DNA from: Botryosphaeria dothidea
Taxonomy: Eukaryota > Ascomycota > Dothideomycetes > Botryosphaeriales > Botryosphaeriaceae
Length of the DNA: 64,000 nt
Reading direction: 5' to 3'
Assembly (NCBI GenBank): GCA_011503125.2
Contig: WWBZ02000001.1
Coordinates: 5,518,001 to 5,582,000, forward strand
Shown: one piece after another, positions 45,096 to 57,225 of the stretch
Position numbering within the stretch: position 1 is the stretch's first letter
Layout: each line of letters opens with the position of its first letter
Notes under the pieces: model-generated
What the model saw: the letters and a program-made list of their open reading frames with translations, nothing else
Databases searched by the model: none
What the model was told of the DNA's origin: nothing
Program-made: the position numbers and the translations under genes

Positions 45096-47416
45096 ATGGA
45101 GCGCAGGGCTTACCGATCCACATCTTCAAAGGGCTTCAACCTCGACGGCAGCCCCGACCGCGCGCAGCTAGACCTCCGCTGCAGTCCGCATCGCCCGGAG
45201 TTTTTCTTGTCTTCTTCTCCTACCGCCGCCGACGACTTCGACAGCGGCTACAACTCACCGACCCTGTCTGCTACTGAAAGGGAGATGTCGTTGCCGCTAA
45301 TCCGTCGCGCCCTGCCCAAAGGCGGCAGGAAACCGCACGTCTGCGTCGTTGGCGCGGGCGTGAGCGGGTTGAGGTGTGCGGATGTGCTGTTGCAGGCGGG
45401 GTTGAAGGTGACGGTGCTGGAGGCGAGGAGTAGGGTTGGTGGAAGAGTGAGTATTTTTGATTTGTGACTGCGTGGTGTGAGTGAATCGATGGCTCTGACG
45501 TGCTCCTTTTAGCTTTGTCAAGCCACTACACAAACTGGACACACAGTTGACCTGTAGGTTATTCCCCATTGAGACTTCTTATTCTTTTGTGGATTCGCTT
45601 CTTGCCGGGGCGGTATCGGGAGGGAGCGTAGAGTCACAGTGTGCGTGCTGTCCGGATGGCATATGGGGGACCTACTTTCACGTAGGTATGAATATCTCGA
45701 GGTTGAGCCTGGCTGTTTCCAGCTCCCGGCAACCTTGGAGGTCTTCCTATCTATGTAAGGTGTGCGTTTTTCCTTCAGAAAAATCACTGCTTAGCGGAGG
45801 TTGTGGAGACTACCACGGCCCGCTTCCCAAGATGTGAAATTCGGCAGTACAGCACTACTGTTGACATGCTGTCTTTTTCTGCTACAAATGTGTCTTCTTT
45901 TCGAGTTGAAGCAGGAGCTAATCGACTTGCGGTAATGTGCAGCGGTCCGAACTGGATACATGGAACTGACGACAACCCGATGTTGGATCTGGCGAAAGAG
46001 ACGGGAACCATCACGCACAACTGGGACGGACGGCAGTGCATTTACAATCAAAACGGCACGGCCCTCTCCGAGAAAGAGGCAACGGACGCGTCCGAGACGA
46101 TATGGAGCATCATCGGGGACGGCATGGAATTCAGCAAGCAGAACAGCGCATCAATACCGGCAAGCGAAAGCCTCCTCGACTACATCAAGGAGAAGACGGC
46201 AACGCTGTATGGCGACGGTGAGGAGAACCCTCATTCGAAACACCTCGACGAGGCGGCGAGGGAGAAGAAGCGGAACTTGCTTCTGAAGATCGCGGAGATG
46301 TGGGGTGCCTTCGTCGGCAGCCCGCTCGAGCGGCAGAGTCTGCGCTTCTTCTGGCTCGAGGAGTGCATCGACGGGGAGAACCTGTTCGTGGCTGAGACGT
46401 ACCGTAAGATTTTGGACAGAATAGCGCGGCCCGCACTCAAGGGCGCGGATATTCAGTTCGGCCGCCGCGTCAAGATGATTGAGACCGTGGCCGACGAGGA
46501 GGGCAACGATGACGGAGCAGTGAAGGCGCATCTGGCGGACGGTAGTTCCGCAACCTTCGATGAGGTCGTCATGACGACGCCACTGGGATGGCTGAAGCGC
46601 AACAAGGACACCGCTTTCGCGCCGGCGTTGCCGGAACGTGTGTCAAAAGCCATCGACAGTCTTGGATACGGCTGCCTCGACAAGTTCTACATCTCCTTCC
46701 CGACGGCCTTTTGGAATAAATCAACCTCATCAAACAACAACATTAACACCAGCCCCAAAACCTCAGCGCGCGACTCCGTCCCCAACACGTCCGCCACGAC
46801 CGCGCCGGTCCACCAGTTCAAGAGCGAGGCCACCGAGGCCGCGAAAGACCGTCACCCAGGCTTCACGCAATGGACCGCCCCGCTCTACGCGCGCGACACC
46901 AACCCGGCCGCCTGGAACCAGGAGTGCGTCAACATGGCCGCCCTGCCCGGCGGCACCGCCCACCCCACCCTGCTCTTCTACACCTTCGGCCCCACCTCCC
47001 AGCACCTCGCCGACATCTTGGCCAAGGAGAATCCGCACAGTCCGTCCCCCGCCGCGACGGAGCAGCTTCTCCGCTTCTTCGCGCCGTACTATACGCGTTT
47101 GCCGAATTATGACGAGCGGGACGAGGCCTGCAAGCCGATGGCTGTGCTGGCGACTGCATGGACGAATGACGAGTTGGCGGGCTATGGCAGTTATTGTAAT
47201 TTTCAGGTCGGGTTGGAGGAGGGTGATGCGGATGTTGAGATGCTGCGGAGGGGCGTGCCGGAGAGGAGGGTGTGGTTTGCGGGGGAGCATACGGCGAGTT
47301 TCTTGGCGCTCGGGACGGTGACTGGGGCATATTGGAGCGGTGAAGGTGTGGGGAGGGGGATAAGTTGGGCTTATGGTGGTGGGGAGAAGGTGGATGGGAA
47401 GGGTGATGGGGTGTAG
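45096..47416 (+). CDS. Flavin-containing amine oxidase (polyamine-oxidase-like)
   Basis: Three exons: 45096-45446, 45513-45553 and 45943-47416; introns of 66 and 389 nt; 621 residues. After an 80-residue Ser/Arg-rich N-terminal extension comes the FAD-binding motif VCVVGAGVSGLRCADVLLQA with LEARSRVGGR. The 41-nt exon 2 encodes LCQATTQTGHTVDL, which joins to GPNWIHGTDDNPMLDLA, the usual continuation in this family. The C-terminal flavin-contact region reads RRVWFAGEHTASFLALGTVT and GAYWSGEGVGRGI. The family oxidises amines such as spermine or acetyl-polyamines with FAD, releasing hydrogen peroxide; the substrate cannot be read from the sequence. A low-complexity insert rich in Asn/Ser/Thr lies at about residues 388-420. 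No SWIRM domain is seen, so a histone demethylase is unlikely. The long second intron keeps the exon-3 frame open upstream as far as 45803, so alternative transcripts are possible. Confidence 0.87.
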
Positions 47417-47770
47417 GTGGAGAAGTGAGTTACAGTTGAAGTAGATGGTCAGTGTGAGATTTATTGTTCTTTGGACTTGATCGTTGCTTCAGCCGCATAA
47501 GTTGTCAAGGCGAGAACTCAGTATAGCCATGTAATTACTACATAGGGAGTTGAAGTAGCCATCTGGATGTGAATGTCATATCCTATCTGAACATCTGTGT
47601 CAAAACGAATACTTCAAGTACTCGTACGCATTGTTGCTATATCCGAGAGCCCAATTTTCAATCCTCTCATATACTGGGGGTATACTTCCTAAGAGTGCTC
47701 ATCCAAAGCAAATGTCCAATGAAAAGTGTCCAAGGAGATTCAAGAAGAGGCATCAAAAGAACGCAACCAT
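47417..47770. other. Short convergent intergenic region
   Basis: Lies between the 3' ends of the amine oxidase and WGR genes. It should hold both polyadenylation regions; nothing else is seen. Confidence 0.6.
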
Positions 47771-49606
47771 CTATCTGACCACAAGAACGAACCCACCATC
47801 TTCCGGTTCGTCCCCTGGAATGATGGGGAACTTGAACCCGAGTTGCGGAAACTCACCCTTGGCCTTGTCAGTCGGCGGGGAGTATTTGAACTCCTTGACC
47901 AAGCAGCTGTCCAGCTCCTCCTGCGTCAACCCTCCGTCGGGAAGAGGCGGACTCGAATTCTTCCTCTTGCGGCTACGCTTCTTCTCCTTATCACCGAAGA
48001 CTGGGCTGGGACTCCTGCTGCTCTCCCGCCGCCGCTCGCCGTACTTCGCGAACAGCAGGTTATCGCGCTGCTGCTGCTCCCACTGGCGGATGCTGCTGGA
48101 AACGTAGTCCGCGGGAACCAGCCGATGCTCCCAGCTCAGCCGCGTGTACTTCTTGAACGCTTTGCGGAACGCGAGGAACGCCGTCTTGTAGTTGGCGAAG
48201 CTCGCCAGCTGGACCGATTCTTTAGACTTGACGCCGAGGGTGCGCATGTGGGTGCAGTAGTAGTGCGGGCGGGAGTCGGTCTCGTAGATGGAGAGGAAGA
48301 TGCGCTCGTTGGTGTTGGTGATGAGGTTGACGCGCGTGAGCAGGATGTTGCGGTACACGAAGCCAGTGCTGTCGACGTAGGGGTGGTAGAAGTCCGAGTT
48401 CAGGTCTTGCTTCGCGTCCTCCTTGCCGATCTGGAAGTGGAGAACGACGTCTCTCGCAATGTTTTCGCTGCCTTGGCGCTTGCGGATTTTGGCATAGTTG
48501 GTCATCTCGCGTAGGCGGGGGCTAGAGTGTTGATTTCTATCGTCGCTAAGGTCTCTGAGGTTATTGTAAAGGCGAGGAGAAGGATCAGGACTACGTGAAG
48601 ATGGAGCAGTCTCCGCTATGGTGTCGTCCGATGCAGGACTCGCACTGATGCGAGACGGAGCGCTCTGCGGGCCGGGAGTAGAGCTGTATCCACTGGATGA
48701 AGAAATCGTCCTCACCATGGCACTGGCTGACGAGTGGTTTGGGGAAGCGCCCTCACCCACGTTGCAGACGGATATATGATTTGACGCATGGTGTCTTTGG
48801 GCAAAGTTGGTGCCGGAAGGTGCCAGGTTCACTTTTGACTGGGTGTTCTGGAAGCCCGTCTGAGGTTTTTGCCTACTATAGGGAGAGGCTGTACGTTCAA
48901 AGTTGTTGGTTGCTGAAGGGGCCGGAGTGGTGACCTGACTTGTGTTGTTGGCAGGTGAGACATATGGGTTGTGACCTAAGTAGTCGCTGGGATTTCCGGC
49001 TGATAAGTACCGTGGAGTGTAGGGCGTTGGAGCACTGATGTAGCTGTGGCCCGAGGGAGTTCCCGGGGCATAATATGTTGAGCCTGGATCATGTTGGATG
49101 GGCGCCTGGGACATGTTCGCCATGGGTACGCGTGCCGGTGTTTGGGGCGCAAGACTGTGATTTTGGATTTGCGTTGGACGAGATTCCTCAACGAGTAACA
49201 GTTGATTGGAGTTGTCGGATAACCGTTGACGTTTCTGTGCAGGCTCTGGTGACGTGCTCTCCGCCGATGCACGGTACGTGCTGTGAGGCTGTTGCACGTA
49301 GTTGAAGTTTGCTCCGTACGCGTTGGTGAGGTGCGCGCCGTACTGGCCAGGAGAATGCTGCATATAGTCGAAATGTGTTCCATGTGGGTGGAACGGACTA
49401 TGAGGTTGCTGTATGGAGTTGCTGTATGTTCCAGGCATGTGGGCGACAGGCGCGCGGTAGGCGCTGTAAGGTTGCTGAGTGAAGTTGGCGGGCGCCTCTG
49501 GGTACTGTGGCAGCGAGCGAGAAAAGTCATATGAGCGGAAGTCGGCCATGGCGTCGGTGTTGGTGGAGTCGGGCGCACAAAGCGCAGGATGTGGATTCTG
49601 CGACAT
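47771..49606 (-). CDS. WGR-domain protein of unknown function
   Basis: Single exon on the minus strand, 611 residues from the chosen start. The first 330 residues are Gln/Pro/Ser/Tyr/His-rich and probably disordered (repeats of QQPHS(P/T)xxxH and YGA motifs). At about 405-500 lies a WGR-type domain: YVDSTGFVYRNILLTRVNLI, TNTNERIFLSIYETDSRPHY, then SFANYKTAFLAFRKAFKKYT with LSWEHR. A basic nuclear-localisation stretch follows (KEKKRSRKRK, about 555). WGR domains are best known from PARP1-3, where they bind DNA ends and relay the signal; no catalytic PARP domain is present here. I start at 49606 (MSQNPHPALC) because an upstream in-frame ATG at 49699 lies only 8 nt from a TATA-like TTATAAAT, so it is probably upstream of or at the transcription start. 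The function is unknown; nuclear DNA- or RNA-related work is an inference. Confidence 0.8.
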   Translation of the reverse strand: MSQNPHPALCAPDSTNTDAMADFRSYDFSRSLPQYPEAPANFTQQPYSAYRAPVAHMPGTYSNSIQQPHSPFHPHGTHFDYMQHSPGQYGAHLTNAYGANFNYVQQPHSTYRASAESTSPEPAQKRQRLSDNSNQLLLVEESRPTQIQNHSLAPQTPARVPMANMSQAPIQHDPGSTYYAPGTPSGHSYISAPTPYTPRYLSAGNPSDYLGHNPYVSPANNTSQVTTPAPSATNNFERTASPYSRQKPQTGFQNTQSKVNLAPSGTNFAQRHHASNHISVCNVGEGASPNHSSASAMVRTISSSSGYSSTPGPQSAPSRISASPASDDTIAETAPSSRSPDPSPRLYNNLRDLSDDRNQHSSPRLREMTNYAKIRKRQGSENIARDVVLHFQIGKEDAKQDLNSDFYHPYVDSTGFVYRNILLTRVNLITNTNERIFLSIYETDSRPHYYCTHMRTLGVKSKESVQLASFANYKTAFLAFRKAFKKYTRLSWEHRLVPADYVSSSIRQWEQQQRDNLLFAKYGERRRESSRSPSPVFGDKEKKRSRKRKNSSPPLPDGGLTQEELDSCLVKEFKYSPPTDKAKGEFPQLGFKFPIIPGDEPEDGGFVLVVR

Positions 49607-50377
49607 TGTGATCGGGGTGCTGCAGGAAAGAGGAAAGGATGATGGAGTAATGAAAGATCCAAGTAAGAGGGAATGAGTAGTTTGAGGGCAAAGACGCATG
49701 GTCTTGTTATAAATGAGGAAGGTGCTGGGCGAAAGTGAAGTGAGGCGGGATGGTCGCCAGCTGCTTTCCAGACAGAAGTCATGACAGTCACACCAACAGA
49801 TGGACCTATTGCGGACAGAACTGACAGCGTGGCTATCCCACTACCTACAAGGCAGTTGAGTGGCCGCGGGTACGCAAATGTCACGAAGTGATCAATCAAT
49901 ATAGCCACGATGTCCGCAAGATCAATTGGAAAAAACACTTCAGATAAGCCAAACGAGTAGCTCTACTAGATTTAGCGACTTAATTCTGCTGATGACAGCC
50001 CGATGCTTGTCGAGCTTTTTTGAGGCACTACAGCATGACTTGGACATGTCTACGAAATGCTGCGGCTCTCGACGATAAAATGCGGGTTGCGGAACGGGAG
50101 GGTACCAGCAGCCACAGGCAGAGAGTGATAGCAGCAGTGAGCGGCAGATGTGGTGATGCGCGTCGGTTTGGTAATGGTGATGGCGATGGTGATGGTGGTG
50201 AAGGCGGTGGACGGGTCTTGGCGCGGGCGAAAAGTGATGGCCGGGGTGCTCCGCGCAGCGCGTCAAGGCGCATTGTTTTCCAGGTCGAGCTCCGGAGCTG
50301 TCGCAACTCGCTCACCACCCAACATCCCCTCCATGGACATTTAGACGCGCGCATTCCTGGCGCGCACTCGGGCGGAA
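49607..50377. promoter_or_regulatory. Bidirectional promoter between the WGR gene and nup188
   Basis: The start codons diverge across 770 bp. TTATAAAT (49707-49714, minus-strand orientation) fits the WGR gene. An imperfect GATGGT/GGTGAT repeat lies at about 50168-50210. Confidence 0.55.
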
Positions 50378-53300
50378 ATGGCTGCAACTTCTGGCGACTC
50401 CGTCCTCTTTCCGTCGCTGGACAAATGCCTGACAGGCGAGCAACAGCTGCTGTGCGTACCACCCGACAAACACCACCGCCAACAAATCCGCTGACCTTTC
50501 TACAGCTCCTGGAAGGACGCTTTCGTCGCCCTCCGCGACTCCAAGGCCGGTCGCCATGACGGAGCTCTACGTGACTTCCTCTCCCATGACGCCAATGTCG
50601 CCCTCCTCACCAAACCCTTCCAGCCTTTCCAATCCTCAAACGCCCAGTCCAAGTCGGCCTTCGAGACCAAGACAGCCGCCATCCACGTCACACCCTCCGA
50701 CAGCGGCCAGTACAACATCGACGAGATCAAGGAAGACTCCAAATGGCTATCGGCTGAGGCGACCATTGACGAGCTTTCCGCTCTGCGGATAGTCCTGCTG
50801 GAATGGCAGAACCGCCCTGCCACCCAGCTGCTCACTGGCTTTACCGAGGAGGAGACCCTCAGTGTTCAGGATGCTGCCGGTGGGGCAAACCTTGGCTCCT
50901 CTACCTTCCTCCCGAAATCCACCATTCTTGCTGCGACGGCGAGCGGCATGGGACAGAACTTCGCCGCCTTCCATTCGCAGGAGAAGAGACAACTGCGCAT
51001 ACTGGAAGCATACCTTTCGGAGCGGATACACATCCTGAAGGTTAGCGATCTATTGGTACGGGTTGCTGCGGCAGCTGGGCAGGGCAATGGCACGCCTACC
51101 GTTGCCCAACCTTGGGTTGAGGAACTTGGGAAGAAGGTTTTCTCGTCACAAAAGCCCGGCTTCCTGAAAGATGGTGCCAAGGCCCTGCAGTCGAGATTCC
51201 AGAGCATTGCCGCTGGGAGCGGTTGGTATAAGGACGTCCCAGGAGGGAACGACGAGGCAGAAGAGATGTGGGGGCAGGCGCAACTTGCTGAAGCTGTCAA
51301 CATCCTTCAGCTTCTCTTCACCCATGTAGACAGCGCCTCCGACCTCTTACCGTCGGACGTTGTCGTGGATTGGTTTGAGGTTATGGCCGGCTGTGGGTTT
51401 TGCAAGGACATTCAGCTGGTAAGTTCATTCTAGATGGCTGCGTAACCCTGCGGAGAGAAGACTAACATCCTGCAGCCATACCAAAGCCAGCAGCTTCTAG
51501 TACCAATGCTCCAGCTATTGATCGCCGTGATTTCCTTGGCATTTATCAATCTTCGCGGACTTCTGGCATTCATTGAAGCCGAAGGTGTCAACATCACACC
51601 CACGGATGGAGCAGATGGTGGCGCGTACTTGAAAAACAAATTCTGTGTTGAGAGAGTCACAGCGATCTTTTCGGAAATCTGTCGATTCGGTCCAACACCT
51701 GCAAGCCCAGCGGTCTTTGCCTGGGCAGCCTTAGCGCTCACAGTTAAAACAAACAGCGAGACCCTCAGCCACGAGCGGGAATCGCAAATCACTCAAGGGA
51801 CCCCCGATGTCCCCTCAACGGTAGTGGAAAAACTCCATGATTACATCAAAGGTGTCAGCACCGACGAAGATGAAGAAGAAGAAGAAGAAGAAGAAGAAGA
51901 AGAAGATGTCCCTACACTCCTTACTAAAGCATCCGTGGTTGGAGCTCGGATATATGAACTCGTGCCAGAAATTGCCCTCAATGTGACAGATACTTTCAGC
52001 GACGGAGATAGGGAAGACAGTCCTGCTGCAAGATCTGGTCATCATCTGGAGGCTCGAATGCGGCTCCAACTTCTCTGGCTCATTCGCGAGGGCTCTTTCA
52101 CGGTGGAGTACAGTCCGGAGCTCATCATGAGCTTCCTCACTGTACTCAGCGGCAGTCAAACTTACTGGACTCTTGCGGAGCAATCACCAAAGCGAAAACT
52201 GGATCCGGCATTGCAGGCGTTCATCGCCGAAGGTGGGATGGGCATCTTGGATCAAGCCAAGTTCCGATACCCTTACGAAACCGTTCCGCTGCTCCAGTTT
52301 GCGAAAGCCCTCTGTTTCGGTGTTGAGACAGACGAGGAGGGGGAGCTTGTCACCGCCAAATGGCTGCAGGATAAGGGGCAATTCACTCATGTTATTCCAC
52401 AAGGCTTTGAGGGATATGTACCTACTCGCGAAGACGAGGTGCCTTCTGTGCAATTGAGAGAGGACATGAACCTTTTCTGGGACAGGAAGCTTTCCAAGCG
52501 TCCTATTGCGGACGAAGAAACTGAAGGAAACGAGATCGTCCCTATTGACGAGATGCCTGCCGATGAAGTTCATTTCATCCCCGTGGGCACTGAAGGCATA
52601 GCGCTCAATCCAGACACAAAACCGCTTGTGATTGCGTGGAATCACAAACATTCGACTCTACGTTACCTGGCCGCTTATCTATCGACATTCTTGGTGGGCA
52701 ATGAGAAGGTCGACACCGCAACTCTTCAGCCAATCGGCATCGAAACAGCAAGCGAATACATCGGATTGCTTGCAATGCTTGTCACAGCCGCTGCAAAAGC
52801 AGCTGATGCTCGGGAGGCAGATCCGCGGAAAGACGCCCAATGGATTCTTGAGGATGCCAGTGACGGTCTTGGCCGCAACCAGGACATCATCAGTTTGGTG
52901 TTTGACATTTTCGAGCAGGAACTTGAAAGATTACGCGAGAGGCCCAACAATGACGGTTCCTTGGAACTCCTAGTCAACTGCCTCTACTTCATCCATGCCC
53001 TTGTCCGAGTCTTTCCAAACCGAGTGTGGCCCTTCTTCACAAGAAGCAAGCTCCTGGATCTTGAAGGAACTGGTGGCAGCCTTGTGGAAATTGTCTCAGG
53101 TACTGAGATGGTCATGGGGCGCTATGATTTCCTCTTGGCTTGCGCCCATCTTTTCAAGGCCTTGGCGGACGACTCTATCAAGCACGTTGTATCCCGGAAA
53201 CAGAGCCAGAAGGCTCTTGTAAGGTTTTCCTCACTTCCCACTGCTGGTAGTGGATCACCCGACAAGATAACCAGCAAAGTGCTTTTGAGCTTTACCAAGA

Positions 53301-56071
53301 CCTTCACCGGAGTCTTCGAAAGTTCTCCCAGCTGGCGATTTGGAGCAATTGGCCAGAAGCTTGAGCTCAACCGAGTGACAATGGACATTTTCTCTACTAT
53401 CTTGCGCACCGTTCACGGTTATGACGACGAAGAACCCAGCCCCGCCAGCAAGCTCAGCTCCGTGCTCGCACCTTCAGCAGACTACCTACTGGAGGCTTTC
53501 TGCTCCGATTCTACTAATGACATTTCCATCCACGCTATCCTCAACATCTTCTTCACCGGAACAAAAACTCTTCCCATCTCTACTGCTGTTCGTTTTGAAA
53601 CCCTGTGGAGGACGCAAACCGGCGCTGCCATTTCCTTCGCGACGGCTATCCTCCAAGCCGGAGTGCTGCTTGAGCGCCCAACTTCATACCTGGAGCACCA
53701 GCTTTTCAAGGCGGCACCTCTTCTTGCTCGACTGTCAATTGCACACGAGGACTTCAAGTCCTCTGTTATGGCTCTTCTCGAAGTCCTCGTCAAGAGTGCG
53801 GCGCGTGGCGAAAAAGAGCCGCCTTCTCTACTTGGGCATCTGGGGCCTGAGACTGCCAAGGCGTTCCTCAGTGTCATTTCGACCATGAATGGACCCCTGA
53901 AGGATACCAAAGTTGAAGTCAGCATTTGGCGATTCCTCTCTGCCGTAGTGAGCGGTAAGCAGCAATGGCTGTCAATATATCTACTCACCGGTAACACGCC
54001 GCGTGATTCTCTCAAGAGCAACGAGAACAAGGCGACCGGTAAGCCTCGAGGCAAACCCGTTTTGATTTCTGCATTGGATCAGCTCTGCGAGATCAAATCC
54101 TTGGACCCTCGGAGAGCTGTGGCGATGCTTGAGTTCATTTCCTTGGCCCAAAACCATTGGCCTTGGGCGGTCACCAAGATGCATTCCCACAAAGACTTCC
54201 TCGTCAGCATCATGGATTTCATTCGGACCTTACAACCCATAGCAGCCAGCGCGTCGTTAGAGACCGTGGAAACTCAGTCCATCAAAATTCAGATGGCATC
54301 CGTGGTCTCTGACATTGGCGCCATGTGTCTCCACTACGCCCGGCAACTGGGTGACATGCGCCCTGCACAGCATGTCATTGCCAAGCTGGACTATCTGAAG
54401 GAGCACGGCGTGGACCAGCCGGCGTACAATCAATCATTACATACGAACCTCAAGAAGAATGTTGAGAGCAAATTCCCCGGTGTCAAGCTCTCCAACTTCA
54501 AGAGAACGATCTTGACACGGTCAGAATTCGGCCTGAACTATTTTTACGACCTGCATTACGCATCTGAAGTCCTCGGATTTGATCAGACTTGGGTTGGATT
54601 GAGGAAGGACAATGGTTTTGTGGACGAGTTTCAAAGGGCCAACGCTAATCTATCTCTCGTCGAAGCTCAGATCATGTTGCTCAAGAGTTGGAAGCTGCTA
54701 GCCACTGAACTAAGCTCGATTGCTAACAAGGACCACCGTCTTGAAGAGATTTTGTCACACGTTGTCAGGCAGTGTCTCAAGGCAAATCAGACATCGAGCG
54801 GTTCCCAAGCACTGTTCGAACGACTGGTGCACGTTCGCGCAGACTTTGCATTTGTTTTGATGCAAAAACTCACAGTGGCAGACTGCCAGAGCGAGCACAT
54901 GAAGGCTCTGTTCAAGATCTGCTGGGATACTGTTCGGCTGTCGGGGGTCGACTTTGAAATCGCCTTCATGGGTGACAATGCAGACTACTACCGAACCCTC
55001 CTCAGGATACTATTCCTGACATTGCAGCCTCACATCAAGGCCGAAAAAGCGAAGGAGGAGCCCGGCATCCAAAAGAACGTCCCACAGATCGCGTCCGAGC
55101 TTATGGAGATCCTTGAGAAGGTCGTAGCAATCGGACTTCATTCTCTGGCAAACCAGGTGCACGAGGATCAGGGAAGCTGCTCTCCTGCAGACTTTGTCCT
55201 TCTCAGCGCGCTGCTGTCTGCCATTCTGCGCATTCCCGGCATGCACATCCTGGCAAATGACATCACTATGCTATTCTCGAGTGCGAATACCGTCCGCCAT
55301 GCCAGTGCCCTGTTCACGTGGGCAGATCAGCTTACGATTGACGGCGACCCCATCTACGGCGAACTCAGTATCCTATTCCTCCTCGAGCTCTCCAGCATCC
55401 TCCCAATGGCCGAACTGCTCGCCGTCGAAGGCGTTCTCGGCCGCCTCAGCACCGCAAACCTAGTCAACTACTACCGCAAGAATCGCGGCATGGGGCCCTT
55501 CGACAACCCGCCGCGCCTCTTCTCCATCTGGACGCGCGGGATCCTGCCGCTATGCCTCAACCTGCTCGACGCCGTCGGCGCCCCCGTCGCGGGCGAGGTG
55601 TCGGCCTTCCTCAACCAGTTCCCCGAGCAGCTGGCGCGCGCGTCGGCGGCGCTCAACCCGCGCAGCGCGCCCTCGGCAAAGGATCCCAACGCCGGCGCTG
55701 TCTCGCTCGGTGCGGCGTCCGAGGCGCACAGCCTCGCTCTCGTCGACGTCGTGCTCGGCCGCTTCCGCTCCGACACGGCTGCCGCTGCGGGCGTCAACCC
55801 TGCGGATATTCTCCCCCTTAACTGGGACAGGGCGGGCGTCAAGGAAGATGTTGAGGGCTGGTTGCAGGGTAGGAGAAGCCTGAGGGAGAGGCTAGTGCCG
55901 ACGAACGAGCGCGAGTTGGAGCTGGTCAGGCAGAAGCCGGTTAACGCGGCGAGCGGCGCGGATCACAGGCTCGAGGAGAGGGTGGTGGTGGAGTTGATGG
56001 GGGCCCTGGAGTGCTTGGGCGATGGGGCTGTTGGGAGTGGTTTGAGCGCGGGAGCGGGAGGGGGTTCATGA
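50378..56071 (+). CDS. nup188: Nucleoporin NUP188, inner-ring scaffold
   Basis: Three exons: 50378-50451, 50506-51418 and 51476-56071; introns of 54 and 57 nt; 1,860 residues, close to the length of known fungal Nup188. The N-terminus reads FPSLDKCLTGEQQLLSWKDA across the first intron. FETKTAAIHVTP and IDELSALRIVLLEWQNRPAT follow, matching the Nup188 N-terminal domain. The rest is a long alpha-helical solenoid without catalytic motifs. Residues about 458-474 form an acidic loop with eleven consecutive glutamates from a GAA repeat. Nup188 is a large inner-ring nucleoporin that binds Nic96 and is an alternative to Nup192. The first 27 residues come mainly from a 74-nt exon whose ATG context (GGAAATGGCT) is good. 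I prefer Nup188 over Nup192 on the N-terminal motifs. The gene is divergent from the WGR gene. Confidence 0.92.
51872..51904 (+). repeat. (GAA)11 coding trinucleotide repeat in nup188
   Basis: Eleven perfect GAA codons inside exon 3, followed by GAT. Pure codon use suggests recent slippage expansion of an acidic loop. Confidence 0.95.
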
Positions 56072-56604
56072 GATGGCTAGGGGATTTCTCACTGGGAGTT
56101 GTGACGGGTTTTTGGAATGGGTGAAATAAGTTTTCTTTTTTCTGAGATGAGCGTTGCATGATTGGCATCAGTTTGGTAGGAGAGAAGTACAAATGGGATA
56201 TGCTAGATTTGCTTCCCGGAAAATGGATTGGAATTCTCTTGGTCGAGATTACACAACTGCTGAGACATCAGCCAACGTGAGGGATTCATTGCAGCTATTC
56301 CGGGATGAGACAGCTCAGGCAAAGTCTCATCTCCCATAACAACGAGTCACCTTTTCGGGACACTTTCTTTACAATGGAGGGTGATGAGCATTCGAATTGA
56401 CCCGAGATATGAGACCTCTGAAAAGACAGCGATCATGGAACGGGAGGGATGGACAGGGTTTGGTCGGGTCATTATTGGATTCGGAGGTCTTGAGATGGTA
56501 CGGTGCTGCGGCTGACCATGCAGATATTTTTAGAGCGCTTGAGGGGAAATCATGGCAATCAGTAGTTTGAGCTGTAAACGACAGTCGATGCATGCTGCTG
56601 GGTA

Positions 56605-57225
56605 ATGTTTACACGGTGCAGGTTTCAATATTCTCCTCACACTGAGAAAATATATCGTCACTTAGCACCGCCAAGTGACAACGAACGACAAACGTTTAAA
56701 TGGAAATACTTAAGACATCTGCAAACCCATAAGCTCGTCTTGCGGAATCCACAAGCTTTCTGCCAAAAAAAAAAATTGGCATGGATAATGTTTTCCCCAA
56801 AGACACTACAAACAGCCCACAACCGATTCCTGAATCCGACCATGTGTCCCGACAACTTGCAGAGCAGGACGGCGACATGGGCTAGGCAACCAGCCAAGGC
56901 CAGCAACCCGGAGGTATCGATAAAGACGAATCTCCGAGGGCACTCCGGCACAGCCCAGCGGGCAGTACGGAGTGCTCTCCATCGCAACGATCAGCGGTCC
57001 AGCTGTATGGTGAGGTGTTACCACAGCATCGCTGTGCTGCGTGATCAGCTCAACGGCCTCACCAACCGTGCCCTCGATCTGGAAAGGGACAATAGGTATT
57101 TGCGACACAGGGTGGATAAGTACAAGAGGGATGAGCGGGAGCGGAGGCGGAGGGAGAGTGCAGGACGTACGTTTAAGCTGCTGTTGAGGCGGAAAGATGC
57201 GAGAGGCGGTGGAGGAGGGATATGA
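56605..57225 (+). CDS. Doubtful open frame with coiled-coil-like C-terminus
   Basis: 206 codons without a recognisable domain. The last 65 residues include VLRDQLNGLTNRALDLERDN and a very basic stretch (KRDERERRRRES), with leucines at heptad-like spacing, so this part could be a coiled coil. The first half looks like chance sequence, and a shorter real exon starting after an intron is possible. I would treat it as unproven. Confidence 0.15.
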   Translation: MFTRCRFQYSPHTEKIYRHLAPPSDNERQTFKWKYLRHLQTHKLVLRNPQAFCQKKKLAWIMFSPKTLQTAHNRFLNPTMCPDNLQSRTATWARQPAKASNPEVSIKTNLRGHSGTAQRAVRSALHRNDQRSSCMVRCYHSIAVLRDQLNGLTNRALDLERDNRYLRHRVDKYKRDERERRRRESAGRTFKLLLRRKDARGGGGGI

